Below are positions 55,483-64,000 of a stretch of 64,000 nucleotides of DNA, piece after piece (within the stretch, counting starts at the first letter, position 1; the number at the start of each line of letters is the position of its first letter). Under the pieces are notes generated by a model. It had not been told where the DNA came from. It was given only the letters and a program-made list of their open reading frames with translations, and did not search any database. The position numbers were made by a program, and so were the translations under genes. Origin of the DNA: Amycolatopsis coloradensis. GTDB taxonomy: Bacteria > Actinomycetota > Actinomycetes > Mycobacteriales > Pseudonocardiaceae. Where the stretch lies: contig NZ_MQUQ01000015.1 of assembly GCF_001953865.1 (NCBI RefSeq), forward strand, positions 542,026 through 606,025, written 5' to 3'.

Positions 55483-56762
55483 TGGCAGACCCCATCACTC
55501 CGGTCCTCACGAAGCGCTGGCTTTCGCCCAACTCCTGGACGATCCAGTCCTACGAAGCCCTCGAGGGCTACACCGCGATCCGCAAGGCGCTCAAGGGCAC
55601 TCCCGAGCAGATCGTGCAGCTGGTCAAGGACTCCGGCCTCCGCGGCCGGGGCGGCGCGGGCTTCCCGGCGGGCATCAAGTGGTCCTTCATGCCGCCCAAC
55701 GAGGACAAGCCGCACTACCTGGTCATCAACGCCGACGAGGGCGAGCCGGGCACCTGCAAGGACATCCCGCTGATGATGGCGGACCCGCACTCGCTCATCG
55801 AGGGTTGCATCATCGCCTCGTACGCGATGCGTTCGCACCACTGCTTCATCTACGTCCGCGGCGAGGCGCTGCACTGCATCCGCCGTCTCAACGCGGCCGT
55901 GCGCGAGGCCTACGAAGCGGGCTACCTCGGCCCGAACATCCTCGACTCCGGATTCGGCCTCGACATCACCGTGCACGCGGGCGCCGGGGCGTACATCTGC
56001 GGCGAGGAGACGGCGCTGCTCGACTCGCTGGAAGGCCGTCGTGGCCAGCCGCGGCTCAAGCCGCCGTTCCCGGCCGCCGCGGGTCTCTACGCCGCGCCGA
56101 CCACGGTGAACAACGTCGAGACGATCGCCAGCGCGCCGTACATCATCAACGGCGGGTCCGACTGGTTCCGTCAGATGGGCCGCGAGAAGTCGCCCGGCCC
56201 GAAGATCTACTCGATCTCCGGCCACGTCGAGAAGCCCGGCCAGTACGAATGCCCGCTCGGCACCACGCTGCGCGAGCTGCTGGACATGGCGGGCGGCATG
56301 AAGGACGGCGTCCCCCTGAAGTTCTGGACGCCGGGTGGTTCGTCCACGCCGATGTTCACCAAGGAACACCTCGATGTTCCGCTGGACTTCGAGGGCGCGG
56401 CGGAAGCCGGGTCGATGCTGGGCACGACGGCCGTGCAGGTCTTCAACGAGACCGTTTCCGTGCCGTGGGCCGTGATGAAGTGGACGCAGTTCTACGAGCA
56501 CGAGTCCTGCGGCAAGTGCACGCCGTGCCGCGAGGGCACGTACTGGCTGGCGCAGATCCTGGAGCGCATGGTCGAGGGCAAGGGCACCGAAGAGGACATC
56601 GACACCCTCCTCGACGTCTGCGACAACATCCTCGGCCGGTCGTTCTGCGCCCTCGGTGACGGCGCTGTCTCGCCGATCCAGAGCGGGATCAAGTACTTCC
56701 GCGAGGAGTTCCTCGCGTTGTGTCAGACGAACAAGCGCGAACTGGTGGGGGCGCAGGCATGA
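55482..56762 (+). CDS. nuoF: NADH-quinone oxidoreductase subunit F
   Basis: 51-kDa NADH-oxidising flavoprotein, 426 residues. FMN/NADH site GLRGRGGAGFPAGIKWSFMP and NADEGEPGTCKD; AGAGAYICGEETALLDSLEG; 4Fe-4S cluster N3 ligands SCGKCTPCREGTYW and RSFCALGDGAVSP. The ATG shares its first base with the nuoE stop (TAATG). Confidence 0.97.
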   Translation: MADPITPVLTKRWLSPNSWTIQSYEALEGYTAIRKALKGTPEQIVQLVKDSGLRGRGGAGFPAGIKWSFMPPNEDKPHYLVINADEGEPGTCKDIPLMMADPHSLIEGCIIASYAMRSHHCFIYVRGEALHCIRRLNAAVREAYEAGYLGPNILDSGFGLDITVHAGAGAYICGEETALLDSLEGRRGQPRLKPPFPAAAGLYAAPTTVNNVETIASAPYIINGGSDWFRQMGREKSPGPKIYSISGHVEKPGQYECPLGTTLRELLDMAGGMKDGVPLKFWTPGGSSTPMFTKEHLDVPLDFEGAAEAGSMLGTTAVQVFNETVSVPWAVMKWTQFYEHESCGKCTPCREGTYWLAQILERMVEGKGTEEDIDTLLDVCDNILGRSFCALGDGAVSPIQSGIKYFREEFLALCQTNKRELVGAQA

Positions 56763-59245
56763 CGATCGCACCCGACAAGCCCGAAACGTCCACAAAGGAC
56801 ATTCCGGTCCCCGAAGGCCACGTCAAGCTGGTCATCGACGGTGAAACGGTCATCGCGCCCAAGGGCGAGCTGCTGATCCGCACCGCCGAACGGCTCGGCA
56901 CGGTCATCCCGCGCTTCTGCGACCACCCGTTGCTCGACCCGGCGGGCGCCTGTCGCCAGTGCCTGGTCGAGGTCGAAATGGGTGGCCGTCCGATGCCGAA
57001 GCCGCAGGCCTCGTGCACCATGACGGTCGCCGACGGCATGGTCGTGAAGACGCAGCTGACCTCGGCCGTCGCGGACAAGGCCCAGCAGGGTGTGATGGAG
57101 CTGCTGCTCATCAACCACCCGCTGGACTGCCCGGTCTGCGACAAGGGCGGTGAGTGCCCGCTGCAGAACCAGGCGCTCGCGCACGGCCGCGCGGAGTCCC
57201 GTTTCGTCGACACGAAGCGGACGTTCCCGAAGCCGCTGCCGATCTCCTCGCAGGTCCTGCTGGACCGTGAGCGGTGCGTGCTCTGCCAGCGCTGTACCCG
57301 GTTCTCCCGCGAGATCGCCGGCGACCCGTTCATCGAACTGCTCGAACGCGGTGCCCACCAGCAGATCGGCACGGCCGAGACCGCGGACGTGCTGGACCTG
57401 GCTTCCCGGACCACTTCGGGCCAGCCGTTCCAGTCGTACTTCTCCGGCAACGTCATCCAGATCTGCCCGGTCGGCGCGCTGACGTCGGCCGCGTATCGGT
57501 TCCGTTCGCGGCCGTTCGACCTGGTATCCGCGCCGAGCGTGTGCGAGCACTGCTCGTCCGGCTGCGCCGAGCGGACCGACTTCCGTCGCGGCAAGGTCAT
57601 GCGGAAGCTCGCGGGCGACGACCCCGAGGTCAACGAAGAGTGGCTCTGCGACAAGGGCCGGTTCGCCTTCCGTTACGCCTCCGCCGACGACCGCATCCGC
57701 CGTCCGCTGGTTCGCAACGCCGACGGTGTCCTGGAAGAGGCTTCCTGGACCGACGCGCTGCGCGTGGCCGCCGCCGGGCTCACCGAGGCGCGGGACGGCA
57801 AGGGTGCCGCGGTGCTGACTGGTGGCCGCTTGACCGTCGAGGACGCCTACGCGTACTCGAAGTTCGCGCGGATCGCCTTGGGCACCAACGACATCGACTT
57901 CCGGGCCCGTCCGCACTCGGCCGAGGAGCTGGGCTTCCTCGCGTCGCACGTGGTCGGGACGACGCCGGAGAGCGGTGTCACTTTCGGCGAGATCGAGCGG
58001 GCGCGCACGGTGCTGTGCGTGGCATTCGAGCCGGAGGACGAGGCGCCGATCGTGTTCCTGCGGCTGCGCAAGGCGGCCCGCAAGAACCGCACCCGCGTCG
58101 TCCACTTGGGACAGTGGACCACCTCCTCGGTCCGCAAGACCTTCGGTGAGCTGCTGGCCTGCGCGCCGGGCGCCGAGGCCGCCGCGATCGACGGCATCGC
58201 GCAGCACGCGCAGGACGTCGACCAGGCGCTTTCGGCTGAGGGTTCGGTGATCCTCGTCGGCGAGCGTGCCGCCGAGGTCCCCGGCCTGTTCTCGGCCCTG
58301 CACCGGCTGGTGGAGCGCACCGGCGCCCGGCTCGCGTGGATCCCGCGTCGCGCGGGTGAACGCGGTGCCCTGGCGGCGGGCGCGACGCCGACGCTGCTGC
58401 CCGGAGGCCGTCCGGTCACCGACGCCGAGGCTCGCTCCGAGGTCGAAAAGGCTTGGGGCGTCACGCTGCCCGCTGAGCCTGGCCTGGACACCACCGGCAT
58501 CCTCGCGTCGTTGGACCGCGGTGACCTGGCCGGTCTGGTCATCGGCGGGGTCGATCCGTACGACCTGCCCGACCCGGAACTCGCCCTGAGCGCGTTGCGC
58601 AACGCGGCGTTCGTGGTGAGCCTCGAACTGCGGCACAGCGCGGTCACCGAGCACGCGAACGTCGTCCTCCCGATCGCCCCGGCGGTCGAGAAGGCGGGCA
58701 GCTACCTGAACTGGGAAGGCCGCCGCCGCGAGTTCGCCGTCACCCTCGAAGGCACCGGCGCCCTGCCGGACTGCCGGGTGCTCGACACCCTCGCCGTCGA
58801 GATGGACGCGGACATCTTCACCCAGACCCCGGCCGCCGCTGCCGCCGATCTCGCCAAGCTGCCGGCGAATGTTATGAACGGTCCGTTCATAACAGATTCT
58901 GTTATGAACGGTCCGTTCATAACACGTCCGGAGCCCACCAACGGCCAGGTCGTCCTCGCCACCTGGCGCCAGCTGATCGACAACGGTTCGCTGCAGGACG
59001 ACGAACCGCACCTCAAGGGCACGCAGCGCGAGGTCGTCGCCAAGCTCTCGGCCAAGACCGCCGAAGGACTGGGCGGCACCGTGAAGGTCTCCACCGAACG
59101 CGGCTCCATCACGCTGCCGATCGAGGTCGCCGACCTGCCGGACGGCGTCGTGTGGCTCCCGGGCAACTCCGACGGCTCGGCCGTCCGCGCCTCCCTCGGC
59201 GCGGGACACGGCTCCGCCGTCACCCTCACCGGAGGTGAGAAGTGA
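56759..59245 (+). CDS. nuoG: NADH-quinone oxidoreductase subunit G, with in-frame palindrome insertion
   Basis: 75-kDa iron-sulfur subunit, 828 residues. 2Fe-2S N1b: FCDHPLLDPAGACRQCLVEV; N5: HPLDCPVCDKGGECPLQ; N4: CVLCQRCTRFSREIAGD with CPVGALTS; an N7-type site CEHCSSGC with WLCDKGRF; then a molybdopterin-like domain without catalytic cofactor role. Residues 705-724 read VMNGPFITDSVMNGPFITRP, encoded by two tandem palindromes, an apparent insertion in the C-terminal part. The start overlaps the nuoF stop (ATGA); in-frame Met 39 bases upstream is inside nuoF. Confidence 0.96.
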   Translation: MTIAPDKPETSTKDIPVPEGHVKLVIDGETVIAPKGELLIRTAERLGTVIPRFCDHPLLDPAGACRQCLVEVEMGGRPMPKPQASCTMTVADGMVVKTQLTSAVADKAQQGVMELLLINHPLDCPVCDKGGECPLQNQALAHGRAESRFVDTKRTFPKPLPISSQVLLDRERCVLCQRCTRFSREIAGDPFIELLERGAHQQIGTAETADVLDLASRTTSGQPFQSYFSGNVIQICPVGALTSAAYRFRSRPFDLVSAPSVCEHCSSGCAERTDFRRGKVMRKLAGDDPEVNEEWLCDKGRFAFRYASADDRIRRPLVRNADGVLEEASWTDALRVAAAGLTEARDGKGAAVLTGGRLTVEDAYAYSKFARIALGTNDIDFRARPHSAEELGFLASHVVGTTPESGVTFGEIERARTVLCVAFEPEDEAPIVFLRLRKAARKNRTRVVHLGQWTTSSVRKTFGELLACAPGAEAAAIDGIAQHAQDVDQALSAEGSVILVGERAAEVPGLFSALHRLVERTGARLAWIPRRAGERGALAAGATPTLLPGGRPVTDAEARSEVEKAWGVTLPAEPGLDTTGILASLDRGDLAGLVIGGVDPYDLPDPELALSALRNAAFVVSLELRHSAVTEHANVVLPIAPAVEKAGSYLNWEGRRREFAVTLEGTGALPDCRVLDTLAVEMDADIFTQTPAAAAADLAKLPANVMNGPFITDSVMNGPFITRPEPTNGQVVLATWRQLIDNGSLQDDEPHLKGTQREVVAKLSAKTAEGLGGTVKVSTERGSITLPIEVADLPDGVVWLPGNSDGSAVRASLGAGHGSAVTLTGGEK
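58871..58923. repeat. Tandem palindrome inside nuoG
   Basis: Two 23-base palindromes (58871-58893 and 58901-58923), each with arms GTTATGAACGG and complement around a single T, separated by AGATTCT. The period is 30 bases, so the reading frame is kept and each unit encodes VMNGPFIT. The 15-base core also occurs at 37481-37495. Confidence 0.9.
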
Positions 59246-60579
59246 CTCCGTTGCTCAGCCAGATGCCGGACGCCGCCGAGCGGGCGGCGCTGCTGGCGGA
59301 CGACCCGTTGTGGCTGATCCTGATCAAGACGGTCGTCATCCTGCTGATCGGCCCGATCCTGACGATCTTCCTGATCGTCTGGGAGCGCAAGGCCGTCGGC
59401 CGGATGCAGAACCGGCCCGGCCCCAACCGGGTCGGGCCCGGCGGCTACCTGCAGTCACTGGCGGACGCGATCAAGCTGCCGTTCAAGGAACAGATCATCC
59501 CGGACACCGCCGACCGCAAGGTGTACTTCCTCGCGCCGGTGATCTCCGCGGTGCCGGCGCTGATCGCGCTGGCGGCGATCCCGTTCGGCCCGGTGGTCTC
59601 GATCTTCGGTGAGCGCACCACGCTCCAGCTCGTCGATCTGCCGGTCGGCGTGCTGGTGATCCTCGCCTGCTCCTCGATCGGCGTGTACGGCTTGGTGCTG
59701 GCCGGCTGGTCATCCGGTTCCCCGTATCCGCTGCTCGGTGGACTGCGAAGCGCGGCGCAGGTGATCTCCTACGAGATCGCGATGGGCCTGTCCATCGTGG
59801 GCGTCATCCTCTACGCGGGTTCGATGTCGACCTCGCAGATCGTCGAATCGCAGCAGACCGGCTGGTACTTCTACCTGCTGCTGCCGAGTTTCGTGATCTA
59901 CCTGATCTCCATGGTCGGTGAGACCAACCGTGCCCCGTTCGACCTCCCCGAGGCCGAATCCGAGCTGGTCGGCGGTTTCCACACCGAGTACAGCTCGATG
60001 AAGTTCGCGATGTTCTTCCTCGCCGAGTACGTCAACATGGTGATCGTTTCGGCGTTCGCGACCACGTTGTTCCTCGGTGGCTGGAAGTTCCCGTTCGTCG
60101 GCGCCGAGCACGCGCTCAACCAGGGCTGGCTCCCGCTGCTGTGGTTCACCGCGAAGCTGTTCATCCTGCTGTTCGGCTTCATCTGGCTGCGCGGCACGCT
60201 GCCGCGGCTGCGGTACGACCAGTTCATGCGGCTGGGCTGGAAGGTCCTGGTGCCGGTCAACCTGGTCTGGATCGTGGTGATCGTCTCGGTCCGCGCGATC
60301 AAGAACTCGGGCGGGCTCTCCACCCCGCAGATCCTCATCGGCGGCGGCGCGCTCATTCTCGTCGTCGTCATCCTGAGCTTGTTGCTGCCGGACAGAAAGG
60401 TTCCGGACGACGATTACGTCCCGGTGACCGGTGGCGGGTTCCCGGTGCCGCCGCTCGACCTCCAGGTTCCGGACAAGACTCCGCGTCAGAAGGCCCTCGA
60501 GAAGGCCGAAGCCCGGGCGGCCAAGCGCAAGCCCGCGACGGTTTCCAGTGGAAGGGAGGCCGGCGATGGGGATGTTTGA
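59242..60579 (+). CDS. nuoH: NADH-quinone oxidoreductase subunit H
   Basis: Membrane subunit that forms the quinone entrance together with B and D. 445 residues, about eight helices, with conserved loops ERKAVGRMQNRPGPNRVGPG, SLADAIKLPFKE, GETNRAPFDLPEAESELVGG and FHTEYSSMKFAMFFLAEY. A ~60-residue charged C-terminal tail (KTPRQKALEKAEARAAKRKP) extends beyond typical length. The 3' end overlaps nuoI by 14 bases. Confidence 0.97.
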   Translation: MTPLLSQMPDAAERAALLADDPLWLILIKTVVILLIGPILTIFLIVWERKAVGRMQNRPGPNRVGPGGYLQSLADAIKLPFKEQIIPDTADRKVYFLAPVISAVPALIALAAIPFGPVVSIFGERTTLQLVDLPVGVLVILACSSIGVYGLVLAGWSSGSPYPLLGGLRSAAQVISYEIAMGLSIVGVILYAGSMSTSQIVESQQTGWYFYLLLPSFVIYLISMVGETNRAPFDLPEAESELVGGFHTEYSSMKFAMFFLAEYVNMVIVSAFATTLFLGGWKFPFVGAEHALNQGWLPLLWFTAKLFILLFGFIWLRGTLPRLRYDQFMRLGWKVLVPVNLVWIVVIVSVRAIKNSGGLSTPQILIGGGALILVVVILSLLLPDRKVPDDDYVPVTGGGFPVPPLDLQVPDKTPRQKALEKAEARAAKRKPATVSSGREAGDGDV

Positions 60580-61114
60580 TCCCATCAAGGGTTTCGGTGT
60601 CACCTTCGGGATGATGTTCAAGAAGGTCGCCACCGAGGAGTACCCGGAGGCCGGCGCCCCCGCCGCTCCGCGCTATCACGGCAGGCACCAGCTCAACCGG
60701 CATCCGGACGGGCTGGAGAAATGCGTCGGCTGCGAGCTGTGCGCGTGGGCCTGCCCGGCGGACGCGATCTTCGTCGAAGGCGGCGACAACACCGAAGAGG
60801 CACGTTTCTCGCCCGGTGAGCGCTACGGCGCCGACTACCAGATCAACTACCTGCGCTGCATCGGCTGCGGGTTGTGCGTCGAGGCCTGCCCGACCCGGTC
60901 ACTGACGATGATCAACTTCTACGAGCTGGCCGACGACGACCGGCAGCGGCTGATCTACACCAAGGAAGACCTCCTCGCGCCGCTGCTGCCCGGTATGGAG
61001 CAGCCGCCGCATCCGATGCGGCTCGGCGAGAACGAGCAGGACTACTACGTCAACGGCCCCGAACTCGCGCGCAAGCAGCCCACCGGGGCCACCGAAGCGG
61101 AGGCCGTCCAGTGA
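60566..61114 (+). CDS. nuoI: NADH-quinone oxidoreductase subunit I
   Basis: 182 residues with two 4Fe-4S clusters (N6a, N6b): KCVGCELCAWACPADAI and RCIGCGLCVEACPTRSL. ATG 60566 has GAAGGGAGG just upstream, inside the end of nuoH; the longer open frame is nuoH read out of phase. The C-terminus overlaps the nuoJ GTG. Confidence 0.97.
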   Translation: MGMFDPIKGFGVTFGMMFKKVATEEYPEAGAPAAPRYHGRHQLNRHPDGLEKCVGCELCAWACPADAIFVEGGDNTEEARFSPGERYGADYQINYLRCIGCGLCVEACPTRSLTMINFYELADDDRQRLIYTKEDLLAPLLPGMEQPPHPMRLGENEQDYYVNGPELARKQPTGATEAEAVQ

Positions 61115-61956
61115 TCACGGCTTTCCTCGCCCAGACGGACGTTTCGGCCGGGGTCACCACCGGCGAGACCATCGCCTTCTGGGTGCTCGGCCCGCTCGCG
61201 CTGCTCGGCGGGCTCGGGATGATCTTCTCCCGCAACGCCGTGCACTCGGCGCTGTGGCTGGTGCTCACGATGCTGTGCCTCGGCGCGCTGTACATGATCC
61301 AGCAGGCGCCGTTCCTCGGCTTCACGCAGATCATCGTCTACACCGGCGCGATCATGATGCTGTTCCTGTTCGTGCTGATGATGGTCGGCAGGGAGAGTTC
61401 CGACTCGGTCGTCGAAGTCCTTCGCGGGCAACGGGTCATGGCGACCCTGCTCGGTATCGGCGTCGGCGGGCTGCTCGCGGCGGGTCTCGCCCGTTCGCTG
61501 GCCAACGTCACCCCGGCGCTGCCGCTCGACCCGGCGAACCTCGACGGCGGCGGCCCCGGTGGCCTGGGACGGCTCATCTTCACCAAGTACCTGTTCCCGT
61601 TCGAGCTCACTTCGGCGCTGCTGATCACCGCCGCGCTCGGCGCGATGGTGCTCGCCTTCACCGACCGCCACGCCAAGGGCGGCAAGAAGTCGCAGAAGGA
61701 ACTCGTCATCGACCGGTTCACCGGCAAGCACGACCGGCCTTCGCCGCTGCCCGGCCCGGGTGTCTTCGCGACCGCCAACTCGATCGCCACCCCGGCGCTG
61801 CTGCCGGACGGCTCGATCGCCCCGGAGTCGCTCTCGGACATCATCGAGTCCACGTCGGCCTCCCGGCTGGAAAACGAGCGCAAGCAGGTCGCCGGAACCG
61901 AAGACGCTGTGGGCCCGCACGCGCTCGTAGGTAAGAAAGAAGGGGACGAGGAATGA
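61111..61956 (+). CDS. nuoJ: NADH-quinone oxidoreductase subunit J
   Basis: 281-residue membrane subunit; five helices in the first ~185 residues (e.g. FWVLGPLALLGGLGMIFSRN; FLGFTQIIVYTGAIMMLFLF containing the pi-bulge helix). A ~95-residue hydrophilic C-terminal extension (DRHAKGGKKSQKELVIDRFT onwards) is typical of actinobacteria. Coupled to nuoI (GTGA) and nuoK (ATGA). Confidence 0.95.
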   Translation: MITAFLAQTDVSAGVTTGETIAFWVLGPLALLGGLGMIFSRNAVHSALWLVLTMLCLGALYMIQQAPFLGFTQIIVYTGAIMMLFLFVLMMVGRESSDSVVEVLRGQRVMATLLGIGVGGLLAAGLARSLANVTPALPLDPANLDGGGPGGLGRLIFTKYLFPFELTSALLITAALGAMVLAFTDRHAKGGKKSQKELVIDRFTGKHDRPSPLPGPGVFATANSIATPALLPDGSIAPESLSDIIESTSASRLENERKQVAGTEDAVGPHALVGKKEGDEE

Positions 61957-62252
61957 CCCCGACGTACTACCTGCTCCTGTCCGCGCTGCTGTTCACCATC
62001 GGCGCGGTCGGGGTGCTGGTGCGCCGTAACGCGATCGTCGTGTTCATGTGCATCGAGCTGATGCTGAACGCGGCGAACCTGTCCCTGGTCACGTTCGCCC
62101 GGATCAACGGGACGCTCGACGGCCAGGTGATGGCGTTCTTCGTGATGGTCGTCGCCGCCGCGGAGGTCGTGGTGGGGCTGGCGATCATCATGGCGATCTT
62201 CCGCACCCGGCGCTCGGCCTCGGTCGACGACACCAACCTGCTGAAGTACTAG
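61953..62252 (+). CDS. nuoK: NADH-quinone oxidoreductase subunit K
   Basis: 99 residues, three helices, MrpC-like. Conserved proton-path glutamates in NAIVVFMCIELMLNAANLSL and VVAAAEVVVGLAIIMAIFR. Confidence 0.97.
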   Translation: MTPTYYLLLSALLFTIGAVGVLVRRNAIVVFMCIELMLNAANLSLVTFARINGTLDGQVMAFFVMVVAAAEVVVGLAIIMAIFRTRRSASVDDTNLLKY

Positions 62253-62263
62253 GAGCACCGAGA

Positions 62264-64000
62264 GTGACCGCATCATCGTGGCTGCTGGTGGCCTTCCCTG
62301 CCCTCGGCGCCCTTGTTCTTCTGCTGGCCGGTAAACGCGCCCGCCCTTGGGGACACCTCCTCGGCAGTGCGACCGTCTCACTGTCCTTCGTGTATGGCCT
62401 GATCCTCTTCTTCACGGCCGACACGAAGAGCATCGCGGACGTCAAGCTGTTCTCGTGGATCCCGGTCTCGGCGCTGCAGGTCGACTTCGGGCTCCGGATC
62501 GACGCGCTGTCGCTGACGTTCGTGCTGCTGATCACCGGCGTCGGCATGCTGATCCACTTCTACTCGATCGGCTACATGGCCTCCGACCGCGACCGGTCGA
62601 GGTTCTTCGCGTACCTCAACCTGTTCGTCGCCTCGATGCTGATCCTGGTGCTGGGCAACAGCTTCTTGACGCTGTACCTCGGCTGGGAAGGTGTCGGACT
62701 CGCCTCGTACCTGCTCATCGGCTGGTACCAGGACCGCCCGTCCGCGGCCTCCGCGGCGAAGAAGGCGTTCCTGATGAACCGCGTCGGTGACGTCGGGCTC
62801 GCGCTGGCGATCTTCCTGATGTTCAAGTACGTCGGGAGCACCGGCTACGCCGAGGTCTTCGGCGCGATCGACAAGATCCCGGCCGGTGCGATCACCGCCA
62901 TCGCGATCCTCCTGCTGCTGGGCGCCTGCGGTAAATCCGGTCAGTTCCCGTTGCAGGCCTGGCTTCCGGACGCGATGGAGGGCCCGACCCCGGTCTCGGC
63001 CCTCATCCACGCGGCGACGATGGTCACCGCCGGCGTCTACCTGGTCGCCCGCGCGCACGAGATCTTCAACGCCACCCCTGACGGCCGGCTGATCGTCACC
63101 CTCGTCGGCACGGTCACGCTGCTGATCGGGTGCGTCATCGGGTGCGCGTACGACGACATCAAGAAGGTCCTGGCGTACTCCACGGTCAGCCAGATCGGCT
63201 ACATGATGCTCGCCGTCGGCCTCGGGCCGATCGCCTACGCGCTCGGCATCATGCACCTGGTGGCGCACGGTTTCTTCAAGGCAGGGCTGTTCCTCGGGGC
63301 CGGTTCGGTCATGCACGCCATGAACGACGAGGTCGACATGCGGAAGTACGGCGGACTGCGCAAGCACATGCCGGTCACCTTCTGGACCTTCGCGCTCGGC
63401 TACCTCGCCCTGATTGGCATCCCGCCGCTCTCCGGCTTCTTCACCAAGGACGCGATCATCGAAGCGGCCCTGTCCCAGGGCGGCTGGCGCGGCTGGGTGA
63501 TGGGCGGCGCGGCACTGCTCGGCGCCGGGCTCACCGCGTTCTACATGACGCGCCTGATGGTGATGACCTTCTTCGGCAAGGAACGCTGGAAGGAGATCAA
63601 GAGCGGCGACGGCCGCGACTTCCACCCGCACGAGTCTCCCGCGGTGATGAAGTGGCCGATGATCATCCTCGCCGTGGGTTCGATCGGTGCGGGCGCGTTC
63701 TTCGCACTCGGCGACAGGTTCGCCGAATGGCTCTCGCCGGTGGTCGGTCCGCTCGAAGAGGGTGGCCACAGCGTCATCCCGCATCTGCTGGTCCCGTTCC
63801 TCACCGTGGCGCTGTCCGTGGCCGGTATCGTCGCCGCGTGGCTCTTCGTCGGCCGTAAGGACGTTCCGGTGGAACGTCCCGAGCGGGTCTCGGTCTTGGT
63901 CAAGGCCGCGCGCAACGATCTCTACGGCAACACCTTGAACGAGACGCTGGTCGCCCGCCCGGGCACCTGGCTCGCCCGCGCATTGGTCTACGTGGACAAC
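62264..64000 (+). CDS. nuoL: NADH-quinone oxidoreductase subunit L (3' end outside window)
   Basis: Antiporter-like proton-pumping subunit; 579 codons are visible and the frame is open to the right edge. The start is GTG 62264 (VTASSWLLVAFPALGALVLL), 11 bases after nuoK, with GGAGCACCGAGA upstream. Key features: lysine/glutamate channel residues in YLGWEGVGLASYLLIGWY and GKSGQFPLQAWLPDAMEGPT, HAATMVTAGVYLVAR, and MHLVAHGFFKAGLFLGAGSV. nuoM and nuoN are expected next. Confidence 0.97.
   Translation, partial: MTASSWLLVAFPALGALVLLLAGKRARPWGHLLGSATVSLSFVYGLILFFTADTKSIADVKLFSWIPVSALQVDFGLRIDALSLTFVLLITGVGMLIHFYSIGYMASDRDRSRFFAYLNLFVASMLILVLGNSFLTLYLGWEGVGLASYLLIGWYQDRPSAASAAKKAFLMNRVGDVGLALAIFLMFKYVGSTGYAEVFGAIDKIPAGAITAIAILLLLGACGKSGQFPLQAWLPDAMEGPTPVSALIHAATMVTAGVYLVARAHEIFNATPDGRLIVTLVGTVTLLIGCVIGCAYDDIKKVLAYSTVSQIGYMMLAVGLGPIAYALGIMHLVAHGFFKAGLFLGAGSVMHAMNDEVDMRKYGGLRKHMPVTFWTFALGYLALIGIPPLSGFFTKDAIIEAALSQGGWRGWVMGGAALLGAGLTAFYMTRLMVMTFFGKERWKEIKSGDGRDFHPHESPAVMKWPMIILAVGSIGAGAFFALGDRFAEWLSPVVGPLEEGGHSVIPHLLVPFLTVALSVAGIVAAWLFVGRKDVPVERPERVSVLVKAARNDLYGNTLNETLVARPGTWLARALVYVDN

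Noticed and set aside
53216..56795. Long minus-strand frames over nuoD and nuoE-nuoF
   Set aside because: Antisense shadows of identified complex I genes.
56723..59209. 828-codon minus-strand frame covering nuoG
   Set aside because: Mirror of the nuoG codon bias; nuoG is certain from its Fe-S motifs.
1..64000. tRNA or rRNA genes
   Set aside because: The intergenic gaps were read by eye for cloverleaf and GTTCGANNC-type T-loop patterns and none was convincing; a tRNAscan run would be needed to be certain.

Overview
This window is a GC-rich chromosomal segment of an actinobacterium. The gene order follows, from memory, the Mycobacterium tuberculosis Rv0490-Rv0561 backbone (senX3-regX3-ppx-proC-excisionase-like HTH-bS22-galE2-plsC-serB1-hemACD-hemB-hemL-ccdA-resB-ccsA-menA/E/B/D-mgtA-menG-menJ). 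It also carries the developmental regulators bldN (with an RsbN-like partner) and bldC, known from Streptomyces. Mycobacterial backbone plus Bld regulators, many GTG starts and GTGA/ATGA gene overlaps point to Pseudonocardiaceae, most likely Amycolatopsis or a close relative (inference). No tRNA, rRNA, CRISPR array, transposase or integrase was seen.

Layout. 1-7.6 kb: phosphate-sensing two-component pair, polyphosphatase, a Pro-rich membrane protein, TIM-barrel isomerase, thioesterase, proC, a small HTH protein and the 33-residue ribosomal protein bS22. 7.9-16.7 kb: SDR and acyltransferase, HAD phosphatase, the bldN/rsbN-like pair, an acyl-CoA ligase, a glutaredoxin-like protein and a membrane-anchored molybdopterin oxidoreductase. 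16.8-27.4 kb: haem block rex-hemA-hemC-hemD, hemB and hemL, with an Nramp-related transporter, small membrane proteins and TspO. 27.4-33 kb: System II cytochrome c biogenesis (resA-like, ccdA, resB, ccsB), interrupted by a rhomboid protease gene that lies between two long palindromes. 33-37.2 kb: MinD/ParA-like ATPase, bldC, an Lrp regulator and a Cds1-like PLP enzyme. 37.6-50.7 kb: menaquinone block menA, menE, menB, menD, menG and menJ, with an M1 peptidase, an IMPase, mannosyltransferase mgtA, a decayed glycosyltransferase and a SARP regulator. 51.3-64 kb: the nuoA-L operon of respiratory complex I, running off the right edge.

How it works together. The window collects much of the machinery of the electron-transport chain: NADH dehydrogenase, its menaquinone acceptor, haem synthesis and covalent haem attachment. 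The NAD+/NADH sensor Rex is encoded at the head of the haem operon. Sequences matching the Rex operator lie over the predicted rex promoter (one site) and just upstream of nuoA (two sites, one a perfect match), so the window contains both the sensor and two of its predicted targets.

The most unusual feature is an abundance of unrelated families of short perfect or near-perfect palindromes. One family (core GTCCTCTAGTTGCGG) occurs at least seven times, mostly at gene ends, and sometimes shares the stop codon of the neighbouring gene. Another is a 55-base nested palindrome found twice, 13.7 kb apart, with a single base difference. A third palindrome is inserted twice, in tandem and in frame, inside nuoG.
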